Source: Ignatzschineria sp. (lineage in GTDB: Bacteria; Pseudomonadota; Gammaproteobacteria; Cardiobacteriales; Wohlfahrtiimonadaceae). Taken from it: 25,099 nt of DNA. Positions 14,231 through 22,057 of the stretch are shown one piece after another. Numbering within the stretch: position 1 is the stretch's first letter; each line of letters opens with the position of its first letter. The notes beneath the pieces are model-generated. The model did not search any database. It saw only the letters and a program-made list of their open reading frames with translations, and was not told the origin of the DNA. The position numbers and the translations under genes were made by a program. Location of the stretch: contig JASLEF010000090.1 in NCBI GenBank assembly GCA_030151245.1, positions 1 to 25,099 on the forward strand. Direction: 5' to 3'.

Positions 14231-16507
14231 ATGAGTGATATTATACAAGGGGATCTCTTTGATACGCTAATAGAGAATGATGAGACAGACAAGAATAAAT
14301 TTGAAGAAGTTTGCCCACTTAAAATTCAAGAAAATGTAGGGAAGAGGGATCTTGAGTGTGAGGATTCTGAGAGTCTGATCTCATCAGCTTTAGAGTTATC
14401 GGCGGCTGAGAATCAAGAGTTAGTACTATTAGTGACAGAAGTAATGGCCGCTAAAGCCACATTTTCTGAAGATCCACAGCGACTATCCACCAGTTTTAAA
14501 GGCCTCTTACAACAGTTAGTAACGCAGCGTTATTTTAGTTATGTTGATTGTTATTTCGCAGAGTTCATAACGATGCAAAAAGGCTTTCCATATGCCCGAG
14601 ACCATTTAGCGTATTGGTTACTAGCACTCTTCATCAGTCGAGCTTATGGATTAGGGCATACTGCTTTACCGCATCATTATCTATTGATGCCGGATCGTTG
14701 GTGGATCGAGAATGACCAAAAAAATCGAAAGGAGGTCATCGCGCTATTATTGGAGATTGTTTTCGACATTCCTCGACATAGTGACCCGTCAGAGAGAGAT
14801 CTTACCTTGAAAAATTCTTGGAAGCAGGTTTTATCAGAGGTTACCCTTCCTCTTGTGATGACGGATCACGGTCTCTATTTAGAGCGAAATTATTTGCAAG
14901 AGGGGAGTATTGTATCGTTTTTTAAAATGGTGCGAGAGATGCCACTAACACCAGAAGAGAACACTTATGTTGCGGGACGTTTAAATCATTATTTTGGTAA
15001 TGATATAAGCGATATTGATTGGCAAAAATTTGCTGCAGCAAACGCCATATTAAATAACATCTCAGTGATTTCAGGAGGGCCGGGGACGGGAAAGACGACA
15101 ACGGTCTTTAAAATATTGCAGACTTTAATTGATCTGCATTATTATCGAGCAAGGGCACCGATGACAACGTCATCGTTAACGGCAAAGCCTTTTACGATTT
15201 TATTAGCCGCACCGACAGGAAAAGCTGCGGCAAGATTATCTGAATCGATTTTAGGGCAAGTCCGGCAATTACAAAAGCATGTGGAAAATGCTGAACTTGA
15301 AGTGCAGGAAGCCGTTCGGGAACAGTTAGCTTTAATTCCTTATGTCGGACAAACTTTACACCGGTTATTAGTGATCCATCCCTTTACACGTAAACCCCGG
15401 TATAATCACTATAATCCCTTAAATTTTGATCTATTAGTCGTAGATGAAGCTTCGATGATTGATCAGCAAATGTTAGTGCAGTTAATTGGTGCTTTACCCG
15501 CGCATGGTCGGGTGATATTTTTAGGGGATAAGGATCAATTAGCATCAGTTGAAGCGGGAGCGATTATGCATGAGCTTTGTGTTTCAGAAAATTATTCCCC
15601 ATCCCATCTCTCTAAATTAACACAATTATTACAGCAGCCATTGCCGGCAAATAGATTAGCAGATCCTGCAAAACCGACATTTAATTACCTCAGTTTCTTA
15701 AAGAAGAGTTATCGGTTTAGTGCTGATTCAGCATTGGGGCAGTTGGCAAAAATTGTGAATAATGCACAAGCGGAAAAACTTCAGACACAATTTGATACGA
15801 TGATGACATTAATTTCAAAGAGAGCATCATCGATAGAGCAGGTATCGGATCTCGATGAGAAGTTAGCCTATACGCCATTACCAATGGAAACGACAGCATT
15901 AAAGTCCTTACTGTTAAATGCCTTCAAACCTTACGTTGATTTTTTAAAGCAAGGGCAAGGGATAGCGTTTGCAGAGCTCGCTTTTGAGATTTTTTCACAA
16001 CTTGGCGTATTAAGTGCTAGAAGAACAGGTATTAATGGGGCGATTGAACTCAATGATCTGATTCGTAAAACCCTTTTTCCTCAAGAATCCCATCGAGAGT
16101 TTTTTCATGGATTACCGATAATGATTACCCATAACAGTGTCGAAAATAATCTTTTCAATGGAGATATCGGTCTCATTTTAAGAAATGAGACAGGACAGCT
16201 GCGGGCATATTTTGAGGGAGTGGATTCAGCTAGGGTCTTTTCAATTCATGCTTTACCAAAGTTTGAAACAGCTTTTGCAATGACAATTCATAAATCTCAA
16301 GGGAGTGAGTTTCAGAAAATCATGCTCTTTTTAGGAGATGAACCCTCTCCATTTTTAACGAAAGAGCTATTTTATACAGGGATTACAAGGGCTCGAGAGT
16401 CTGTTCATATCTTTGCTAATGAAGCCTCTATCAAAGCGGCATTAAGTGGACGCGTTGATCGATTTAGTTTTATTCATCAGCGTTTGCAGGAATCATCCCC
16501 TTCATAA
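14231..16507 (+). CDS. recD: Exodeoxyribonuclease V (RecBCD) alpha subunit, helicase
   Basis: This 758-residue protein is RecD, the 5'-3' helicase subunit of RecBCD. Superfamily 1B motifs are clear: Walker A GGPGTGKTTT at 282-291 (Lys288), APTGKAAARLSES, LLVVDEASMIDQ, FLGDKDQLASVEAGAI, KKSYRF, ITHNSVENNLFNGDIG, MTIHKSQGSEF and YTGITRARE. It is about 150 residues longer than E. coli RecD (608, from memory), with a 60-70-residue acidic, low-complexity N-terminal extension starting MSDIIQGDLFDTL. The ATG directly follows the recB stop codon, with GAGGAGG inside recB as its ribosome binding site. No strong terminator follows, only a short AT-rich hairpin at 16499-16513. The complex would need a recC encoded elsewhere. 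Confidence 0.95.
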   Translation: MSDIIQGDLFDTLIENDETDKNKFEEVCPLKIQENVGKRDLECEDSESLISSALELSAAENQELVLLVTEVMAAKATFSEDPQRLSTSFKGLLQQLVTQRYFSYVDCYFAEFITMQKGFPYARDHLAYWLLALFISRAYGLGHTALPHHYLLMPDRWWIENDQKNRKEVIALLLEIVFDIPRHSDPSERDLTLKNSWKQVLSEVTLPLVMTDHGLYLERNYLQEGSIVSFFKMVREMPLTPEENTYVAGRLNHYFGNDISDIDWQKFAAANAILNNISVISGGPGTGKTTTVFKILQTLIDLHYYRARAPMTTSSLTAKPFTILLAAPTGKAAARLSESILGQVRQLQKHVENAELEVQEAVREQLALIPYVGQTLHRLLVIHPFTRKPRYNHYNPLNFDLLVVDEASMIDQQMLVQLIGALPAHGRVIFLGDKDQLASVEAGAIMHELCVSENYSPSHLSKLTQLLQQPLPANRLADPAKPTFNYLSFLKKSYRFSADSALGQLAKIVNNAQAEKLQTQFDTMMTLISKRASSIEQVSDLDEKLAYTPLPMETTALKSLLLNAFKPYVDFLKQGQGIAFAELAFEIFSQLGVLSARRTGINGAIELNDLIRKTLFPQESHREFFHGLPIMITHNSVENNLFNGDIGLILRNETGQLRAYFEGVDSARVFSIHALPKFETAFAMTIHKSQGSEFQKIMLFLGDEPSPFLTKELFYTGITRARESVHIFANEASIKAALSGRVDRFSFIHQRLQESSPS

Positions 16508-16661
16508 AATGAAGTTATGATGCAGATACTTGTTAATTTAGGGATAAAAGGTAATAATTGAGAGTCTCATGATTAGCAATCATTCTCATTTTCCTGTTTG
16601 AAGTAACATCATCATCGTTTTTCAAGCAGCGAGTCTCTTTCTATCAAAATTTAAGGATCAT

Positions 16662-18059
16662 ATGGCGAAAGTAGATCAGCTACAAGAGCTTAGGGAAGCT
16701 CCAATTAAGAAACTCTTATGGAAATATGCTTTACCGGCAATGGTGGGTAGTACCGTTGCCGCACTCTATAATATTATTACGCGTTACTTTGTTGGAAATG
16801 CTGATTATTTAGGAGATAACGCTTTAAGTGCAATGGGAATAGCCTTACCCGTGATGACCATGATCGCAGCATTTGGGATGTTGGTCGGTGCCGGTGCAGG
16901 AAGCCGAATCTCTATATTTTTAGGTAATCAAGATTTTGATAAAGCAGAATCTGTTGTGGGGACATCGTTGCTCTTAACACTGATTATTACATTGACCGTC
17001 TCCTATACCATGTTTATTTTCCTAGAGCCTTTGGTATATCTTCTAGGGGCTGATGAAGCGACGTATCATTATACTTATGAGTTTTTGCAGGTTTTTTTGC
17101 CAGGGGCGATCTTCTCAAACCTCTGTTTTAGTTTTAATAATATGATGCGAGCTTCCGGAGATCCAAGGAAAGCGATGTTGACGATGTTATTAACATTGTT
17201 AGCGAACGCTATTTTAGCACCGATTTTTATTCTTTACTTAAAGTGGGGATTGCGAGGCGCTGCTATTTCGATCATCTTGTCGATGATGATCGGTACGATC
17301 TTTGTGATGGAGCATTTTTTGAATAAAAATACTTTGTTACGTTTTCGTTTATCGAAAATACGCCTTGATTTTTCGATTGTTAAAGCGGTTTTGAGTATTG
17401 GCATGTCTCCATTTTTAATGAATATTGTCTCTGCCGGTATTATCTTTCTCATTATTTATCAAGTCCGAGAATATGGTGAAGCGCTGGGGGTTGCCGTTTA
17501 TACGATTGCGAATATGACCTTAATGCTTGTTGTTTTATTGTTATTAGGGTTAACGCAAGGAATGCAGCCGATTGTTGGGTATAGTTATGGTGCAAGATCT
17601 TTTGAGCGATTACGTGAAGCCCTTTTGTACACTATTAAAATTGGCGTGGTCATAGGGATTATCGCGATGGTTATTGGGGTATTTTTCCCGGCAATCGTGG
17701 TCAGACCTTTTAATCCTTCCGAAGAGTTAGCGCAAGCAACGATGCGTTCCATTCGAATTGTGACATTACTATTTCCTTTGGTGGGATTTCAGATGGTCGT
17801 GACAATTTTTTTCCAAAGTATAGGAAAAGTAGGGCACTCAATATTTTTAAGTTTAAGTCGTCAAATTATCTTCTTAATTCCCGCGCTCTTTATTTTACCT
17901 CCTCTCTTTGGGAGTTATGGTTTAGCACCGCTAGATGGTGTTTGGGCGGCGATTCCAGTTTCTGATTTTATCTCAGCATTTACGGCGATGCTCTTTTTAT
18001 GGTTACAATTAAAAGAGCTGAAGAAGATGAAAGCACGGTATGAAGGGGATGCGCTATGA
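16662..18059 (+). CDS. MATE family multidrug/Na+ efflux transporter (MepA-like)
   Basis: This 465-residue integral membrane protein has about twelve hydrophobic helices in two similar halves and belongs to the MATE family, which exports cationic drugs or metabolites in exchange for Na+ or H+. Typical segments are KYALPAMVGSTVAALYNIITRYFVG at 16-40, GMLVGAGAGSRISIFLGNQDFDKAE near 72-96, NNMMRASGDPRKAM near 159-172, and GLTQGMQPIVGYSYGAR in the second half. The FNNMMRASGDP and QG.QPI.GY.YGA motifs suit the MepA/DinF-like subgroup more than NorM. TAAGGATCAT precedes the ATG. It stands alone between recD and a small membrane protein gene, with 154 bp and 180 bp spacers. Substrate cannot be predicted. 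Confidence 0.9.
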   Translation: MAKVDQLQELREAPIKKLLWKYALPAMVGSTVAALYNIITRYFVGNADYLGDNALSAMGIALPVMTMIAAFGMLVGAGAGSRISIFLGNQDFDKAESVVGTSLLLTLIITLTVSYTMFIFLEPLVYLLGADEATYHYTYEFLQVFLPGAIFSNLCFSFNNMMRASGDPRKAMLTMLLTLLANAILAPIFILYLKWGLRGAAISIILSMMIGTIFVMEHFLNKNTLLRFRLSKIRLDFSIVKAVLSIGMSPFLMNIVSAGIIFLIIYQVREYGEALGVAVYTIANMTLMLVVLLLLGLTQGMQPIVGYSYGARSFERLREALLYTIKIGVVIGIIAMVIGVFFPAIVVRPFNPSEELAQATMRSIRIVTLLFPLVGFQMVVTIFFQSIGKVGHSIFLSLSRQIIFLIPALFILPPLFGSYGLAPLDGVWAAIPVSDFISAFTAMLFLWLQLKELKKMKARYEGDAL

Positions 18060-18239
18060 TGCAAGAGGCATATGTAGTGATGTTGCTTTAAAATGAGCTA
18101 TCATCACGATAGGTAGGAAATGAGCAAGCCTGTGCAAAGTTTGATTCCAGCCATTTAGCTGATTTTAAAACTATTTTTAATACGATCGCTTTAAACCGAT
18201 TTCATGATATTTATTAGAGAAGATTGAAGGAGTTTGTTA

Positions 18240-18650
18240 ATGAAAGGGAATAAATCTCAGAAAAGCTCTCATTCGAAAGTGGTTGGAAAAAAGGGTGTCG
18301 CCAAAGCCACGGGAGAATTAAATCAGGAATTTAAGAAGATGAGTTATTCTAAAATGCTTTTTAGCGGGTTAGGTAATCTCGTTTTATTGGTGATCTGTTT
18401 TTGGATTCATTGGAGCTTAGGAGCCGTATTTTTGATATTTTGGCTCTTTGTCTTGCCTTACTTAGATCTCCGGCGTCTACGAAAATATGAAGCGGAAAAT
18501 CCCCCGGTTCTACCTAAAAGCGAAACGTTCGATGATTCCCCGTTATTTAAAGAGGATGATGCTAAGGCCGATCGTTTTAAAGAGGGTAATGAGGATGATT
18601 CGTGGAAATCGTGGGATGATTGGGATGACTGGAAAAAGCCGAAAGAGTAA
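18240..18650 (+). CDS. Small two-helix membrane protein with acidic Trp-rich tail, unknown
   Basis: I do not recognise this 136-residue protein. It has a basic Lys/Ser-rich N-terminus (about residues 1-35), two adjacent hydrophobic segments (about 40-57, MLFSGLGNLVLLVICFWI, and 60-78, WSLGAVFLIFWLFVLPYLD), an RRLRKYE stop-transfer patch, and a highly acidic tail that ends in a Trp-Asp repeat, SWKSWDDWDDWKK. By the positive-inside rule both ends are cytoplasmic. An in-frame TTG lies at 18234, but the ATG at 18240 has AAGGAG 7 bp upstream and is preferred. A strong terminator follows, so it is monocistronic unless read through from the MATE gene. The opposite charges at the two ends suggest partner binding, which is inference. 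Confidence 0.8.
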   Translation: MKGNKSQKSSHSKVVGKKGVAKATGELNQEFKKMSYSKMLFSGLGNLVLLVICFWIHWSLGAVFLIFWLFVLPYLDLRRLRKYEAENPPVLPKSETFDDSPLFKEDDAKADRFKEGNEDDSWKSWDDWDDWKKPKE

Positions 18651-18698
18651 TTGAGAATATTGCTTAAAATTGATTAAAGAATCAGAACCTCTTATTAG

Positions 18699-18732
18699 AA
18701 AAGGTCGTGCATGGTGAAGCACGACCTTTTTT
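18699..18732 (+). terminator. Strong terminator after the 136-aa membrane protein gene
   Basis: A perfect 12-bp stem, AAAAGGTCGTGC (18699-18710) with GCACGACCTTTT (18719-18730), has an 8-nt loop and a T run. The A run on the other side means it could also work on the minus strand. Confidence 0.95.
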
Positions 18733-18944
18733 ATTGATGTCTGCTCATACCCTTATTCTCGGATAAGCCAACTGATGATTAACCCCTTGAATGGAGATTC
18801 GCTTTGCTTCTAGTAAGAGTTAGCACATTATTCACTCTTTATAAAAATGAGAATGATTCGATTTTCTAAAAATTGTGAAAACCCACCTATTTTTTAGGGA
18901 GTATCATTATCAAATTTTGAGTATTCAATAACAACCTGATTTAA

Positions 18945-19427
18945 TTAGTTTTCTTCCTCTTCTTCCTCTTCTTCATCTTCTAATTCTTCAATTGCTTCGA
19001 GTTCTTTAATTGCACGACGTTGATCATCTGTTAACGATTCATCTGCTGATATTTCATATTCTGCAAGATCTTCTTCTATCAGTGAGAAACAGCTGGCAAA
19101 ACCCTCTTCAAAGGCGGCATTATCGAGCTTTTTAGTAATCTCCTCCGATAGCTTTAATTCTTCAACGCCTAAGGCATCAAAGGAGAGCTGGCCACTTAAT
19201 CCTTGAATCATAAACGCTTCTTGTTTCTTCGACAGTGAAATATCTATGAGATTTTCTTCATAGACATCAGAGACACAACTACAGTAGGCAGTGTTTCCTA
19301 AAGATTCTTGAATACAATATTGGTAGTGAGCTCCGGCGATACGCTTTGCTTGTGCATCATCGGCAAATACCGTTGAAATAGAGGCTGTAAAAAGAAGTAG
19401 AGCAATCGACGTAGCACGAATCATCAT
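18945..19427 (-). CDS. Secreted/periplasmic Cys-containing protein with poly-Glu tail, unknown
   Basis: I do not recognise this protein of about 160 residues. It starts with a classic signal peptide (MMIRATSIALLLFTASISTVFA, cleavage probably after VFA), so it is exported. The mature part has four cysteines: three in YC.IQ..LGNTAYCSC near the N-terminus and one in FASCFS, enough for two disulfides. Two helical regions follow, and it ends in an acidic tail with eight consecutive Glu encoded by a 9-nt tandem repeat. Longer upstream frames exist (to 19562), but the ATG at 19427 is chosen because AAAGGA lies 5 bp before it and the signal peptide starts there. Its own promoter lies at 19522-19550, although modC readthrough is possible. 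The acidic tail might bind cations. Confidence 0.8.
   Translation of the reverse strand: MMIRATSIALLLFTASISTVFADDAQAKRIAGAHYQYCIQESLGNTAYCSCVSDVYEENLIDISLSKKQEAFMIQGLSGQLSFDALGVEELKLSEEITKKLDNAAFEEGFASCFSLIEEDLAEYEISADESLTDDQRRAIKELEAIEELEDEEEEEEEEN
18951..18980 (-). repeat. 9-nt tandem repeat encoding poly-Glu
   Basis: TTCTTCCTC (plus-strand reading) occurs twice and is followed by a one-base variant and a further TTC. All units are multiples of three, so slippage would change the Glu tail length without a frameshift. Confidence 0.75.
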
Positions 19428-19521
19428 ACAGATCCTTTGAATAAAATTAGAAAAAGGCAACCCAAGGTGGTGGTGAAAATCCTTGAAGTTTATTGGGATG
19501 TTTAGGGGGTTTTTAATCCTC

Positions 19522-19550
19522 AGTGTAGAGGGAAAGCATCTCTTTCGCAA
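19522..19550 (-). promoter_or_regulatory. Candidate promoter of the secreted acidic protein gene
   Basis: On the minus strand TTGCGA (19550-19545) and TACACT (19527-19522) are exactly 17 bp apart. It lies between modC and the secreted protein gene, with a leader of about 85 nt. Confidence 0.65.
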
Positions 19551-19585
19551 TATTAGGAGCATAAATCTCTTTGAAACATCTGCGA

Positions 19586-20260
19586 TTAGCTAAGGGACTT
19601 CTCTCGAACCGTTTCGATGAGATCAATTGGCTTTAAGGAAATATCCCCTTTATCGACAGCAATAAAGGATTGTGATAAACGTTCGGCTTCCCGAATATTA
19701 TGGGTAACGTAGAGAATGGGAATATTAAACTGTTCTGGAATCGCTTCTAAGTAGTGAAGAATCTCCTCCTTGCGAGCTTGATCTAATGCCGATAGTGGTT
19801 CATCCATCAGAAGAATATTGGGAGAGCTTAATAAGGCGCGGCCGATAGCGATTCGTTGTTTTTCGCCGCCTGAAAGATAGGCAATTCGTTTTTGTAATAA
19901 CGGTTCAATGCCGAGGAGTTTGGTGATATCAGAGAAAAGCGCTGGGTTCTTCTCTTTGGCGCCATATAACAGATTTTTCTCAACAGAGTAGTGTGGAAAT
20001 AGGGTCGGATCTTGAAAAACATAACCAATACCACGTTGATGAATGGGGAGGGAGATCTTATGTGCCGTATCTAAAATGATCTTATCATTGATTTGAATAA
20101 AACCTTTTTGAGGAGTTAATTTACCCGAGATAAAATTTAACAGCGTTGTTTTACCTGAACCAGAAGGGCCAAAAATTGAAGTGATTCCATTAGAAGGCAA
20201 CTCGAGATCCGCTCTAAAGGTGAAATCTTGAAAGGGATGTGTAATATCAATTGTAATCAT
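19586..20260 (-). CDS. modC: Molybdate ABC transporter ATP-binding protein, without TOBE domain
   Basis: This 224-residue protein is the ATPase of the molybdate importer ModABC and sits on the cytoplasmic face of ModB. Walker A GPSGSGKT is at residues 31-38, the Q-loop in VFQDPTLFPH at 81-90, signature LSGGEKQR at 129-136, Walker B ILLMDEP at 149-155, D-loop SALD at 157-160, and the switch His187 in YVTHNIREAERLS. The sequence stops soon after the ATPase core. E. coli ModC (about 352, from memory) continues with a molybdate-binding TOBE/Mop domain that gives feedback inhibition; that domain is missing here, with a clean stop and no continuing frame apparent. AGAAG precedes the ATG. It lies 36 bp after modB in the operon. 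Confidence 0.9.
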   Translation of the reverse strand: MITIDITHPFQDFTFRADLELPSNGITSIFGPSGSGKTTLLNFISGKLTPQKGFIQINDKIILDTAHKISLPIHQRGIGYVFQDPTLFPHYSVEKNLLYGAKEKNPALFSDITKLLGIEPLLQKRIAYLSGGEKQRIAIGRALLSSPNILLMDEPLSALDQARKEEILHYLEAIPEQFNIPILYVTHNIREAERLSQSFIAVDKGDISLKPIDLIETVREKSLS

Positions 20261-20296
20261 ATTAAATCTTCTTTAAATTTTTCGAGTGCGGGGACG

Positions 20297-20989
20297 TTAC
20301 TTGAGTCCTAAGCGTTTTTTATGGGCTCGTTGTAGGATTTCTGAGAAAAATAACGCAATAAATGAGATTGCAATGGCGATAATACAGAGGCGCATAGTTG
20401 CCGCTTCTTGATTGGGGACTTGGATCAGGGTGTACATCGCAAGTGGCAATGTTCGAGTCTCTCCTGGAATATTGGAAACGAAAGTAATGGTTGCTCCAAA
20501 TTCCCCTAATGAGCGGGCAAAAGCTAACACTACGCCGGCTATAATTCCTGGCATTGCAAGTGGTAATGTTACCGTAAAGAACATTCTTAGACGAGATGCG
20601 CCGAGGCTTCTCGCTGCAAACTCGAGGTTTCGATCGATGGATTCGAAGCTGATACGAATCGCCCTCACGAGTAGAGGAAAGGAGACAACAGCAGAAGCTA
20701 GGGCTGCACCTTTCCAGTTGAAGCTAAAAGAGATCCCTAAAATTTGATCGAGCCATTTGCCAATATAACCATTTCTTCCCATGGAAATTAATAAAAGATA
20801 TCCGATAACAACAGGGGGAAGTACTAGTGGTAAATTGATAATGCTGTCTAAAATAGTCTTACCTTTAAACTCTTTTCGTGCAAGAATCCAAGCAAACCAA
20901 ATCCCAAGTGGCAAACTAGCGATCACAGCAACGCTGCCAATTTTGAGACTGAGGAGGATAACAGACCATTCATATTCAGTTAATAACAT
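20297..20989 (-). CDS. modB: Molybdate ABC transporter permease
   Basis: This 230-residue inner-membrane protein is the permease of the molybdate importer. About five or six helices are visible, beginning WSVILLSLKIGSVAVIASLPLGIWFAWILA. The cytoplasmic coupling (EAA) loop that docks on ModC is AARSLGASRLRMFFTVTLPLAMPGIIAG near residues 130-157, and the sequence LPLVLPPVVIGYLLL near 53-67 is typical of ModB. Length agrees with E. coli ModB (229, from memory). AAGGA lies 11 bp before the ATG, a rather long spacing that may lower translation. Between it and modA is a 291-bp gap with a strong hairpin and tandem repeats, unusual inside an ABC operon. Confidence 0.94.
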   Translation of the reverse strand: MLLTEYEWSVILLSLKIGSVAVIASLPLGIWFAWILARKEFKGKTILDSIINLPLVLPPVVIGYLLLISMGRNGYIGKWLDQILGISFSFNWKGAALASAVVSFPLLVRAIRISFESIDRNLEFAARSLGASRLRMFFTVTLPLAMPGIIAGVVLAFARSLGEFGATITFVSNIPGETRTLPLAMYTLIQVPNQEAATMRLCIIAIAISFIALFFSEILQRAHKKRLGLK

Positions 20990-21126
20990 GAGTTTAAAAA
21001 TCCTTAATTGATCTTAACGTGTAAAAGGCAATATGAATTGAATTGTGATGGAGGAGGAGTGTGATGATATATACAACTAATAGCCAAAACCCAAAAGTAG
21101 GTTGTTATTGTCATAACTTGTAAAGA

Positions 21127-21164
21127 ATAATATTCACATTGAATTATTCCAATGTGAATATTAT
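21127..21164 (-). repeat. 15-bp perfect inverted repeat between modA and modB
   Basis: The arms at 21127-21141 and 21150-21164 are perfect complements around an 8-nt loop, with core AATATTCACATTG. On the minus (mod) strand the stem is followed by TTCTTTAC, a poor T tract, so it may be a partial terminator or an mRNA 3'-end stabiliser for modA, or an operator. Confidence 0.8.
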
Positions 21165-21241
21165 GGGAGATGAAGCCCTCATAAAGCACTTATGAACTTA
21201 TGAAACGGATTCAGATTATAAAAACTATTAAAACTATAAAG

Positions 21242-21277
21242 TTATAAAAGCAATTTATAAAAGCAATTTATAAAAAG
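21242..21277. repeat. 13-bp tandem repeat, about 2.7 copies
   Basis: The unit TTATAAAAGCAAT occurs twice perfectly and then partly, directly after the modA stop codon. The preceding 30 bp (AAAACTATTAAAACTATAAAG) are similarly repetitive. Confidence 0.75.
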
Positions 21278-21280
21278 ATA

Positions 21281-22057
21281 TTACTCCTTACTAGGTGCCG
21301 CAAAACCATATTTTTTAAAGATCACGGCGGCATCATCACTCAGAAGGTAGTTATAGAAGCCATCGACGGATTCATTAGCTTTATCTTTCATGATTGCAAT
21401 AGGATATTCGATCGGCGCATGCAATTCTTCAGGGAAGATTGCGACAGTTTTAACTTTTTCGCTGACGCTAGCATCAGAGGAGTAAACTGCCCCTAAGTCT
21501 GCTTCTTTCACTTCGACTAGGAGAAGCGCTGCACGTACGTTTTGTGCGGGTGCTACTTTGGGCTCTACCGTTTTCCAAACTCCCAGTTTCTCAAAAGATT
21601 CTTTAGCATAAAGACCAGCAGGAACATGGTCCGGGTCACCTAGGGCAATACGGGTATTTTCTAAAGTTGCTTTCCAGAAATCATTAGAGCCAAAATCAAC
21701 TTTATATTCGGTTTCATTCTCTTTAAAAGTGATAAGAGCGAGTTCATTTTTAACGATATTTGTACGTGTTGCATCATCAATCAGGCTTTTCTCTTCGAGA
21801 TAGTTCATCCAACTTTGATTGGCGGAGATAAAAATATCTGCCGGAGCACCTTGTTCAATTTGACGAGCAAGATTTGAAGATGAGTCATAGAGCGCTTCAA
21901 TTTGGTTTTTATTGCCTGCTTCAGCATAGTTTACTTTGATTTCATCAACAGCATTTTGTAATGATGCGGCGGCAAATACGGTAATATTTTCTGCTTGAGC
22001 AAAAAGACCGGCATTGATAAGGAGTAAGGTTAATGCTGTTTTTTTGAACTTGTTCAT
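21281..22057 (-). CDS. modA: Molybdate-binding periplasmic protein
   Basis: This 258-residue protein is the periplasmic molybdate/tungstate-binding component of ModABC. A signal peptide (MNKFKKTALTLLLINAGLFAQA, cleavage before ENITV) leads into FAAASLQNA, the family's first oxyanion-binding segment. SSSNLARQIEQGAPADIFISANQSWM near residues 59-84, GDPDHVPAGLYAKE near 141-154 and APAQNVRAALLLVE near 168-181 all match E. coli ModA closely, and length agrees (257, from memory). AAGGAAATTTT precedes the ATG. It is the first gene of the operon, divergent from pepD. I found no convincing ModE operator upstream and no modE in the window. Confidence 0.95.
   Translation of the reverse strand: MNKFKKTALTLLLINAGLFAQAENITVFAAASLQNAVDEIKVNYAEAGNKNQIEALYDSSSNLARQIEQGAPADIFISANQSWMNYLEEKSLIDDATRTNIVKNELALITFKENETEYKVDFGSNDFWKATLENTRIALGDPDHVPAGLYAKESFEKLGVWKTVEPKVAPAQNVRAALLLVEVKEADLGAVYSSDASVSEKVKTVAIFPEELHAPIEYPIAIMKDKANESVDGFYNYLLSDDAAVIFKKYGFAAPSKE

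Larger units (their letters stand above)
20990..21280. other. Long modA-modB intergenic gap
   Basis: This 291-bp gap inside the mod operon holds a tandem repeat just after modA (21242-21277) and a 15-bp perfect hairpin (21127-21164). There is no convincing gene. A 61-codon minus-strand frame (21004-21189) crosses the hairpin and has no family resemblance. Confidence 0.6.

Noticed and set aside
19428..19562. N-terminal extension of the secreted acidic protein to 19562
   Set aside because: The added 45 residues would bury the signal peptide, cross the likely promoter and lack a ribosome binding site; AAAGGA before 19427 favours the shorter start.
21004..21189. 61-codon frame in the modA-modB gap
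   Set aside because: It crosses the 15-bp hairpin, has no family resemblance and no clear ribosome binding site.
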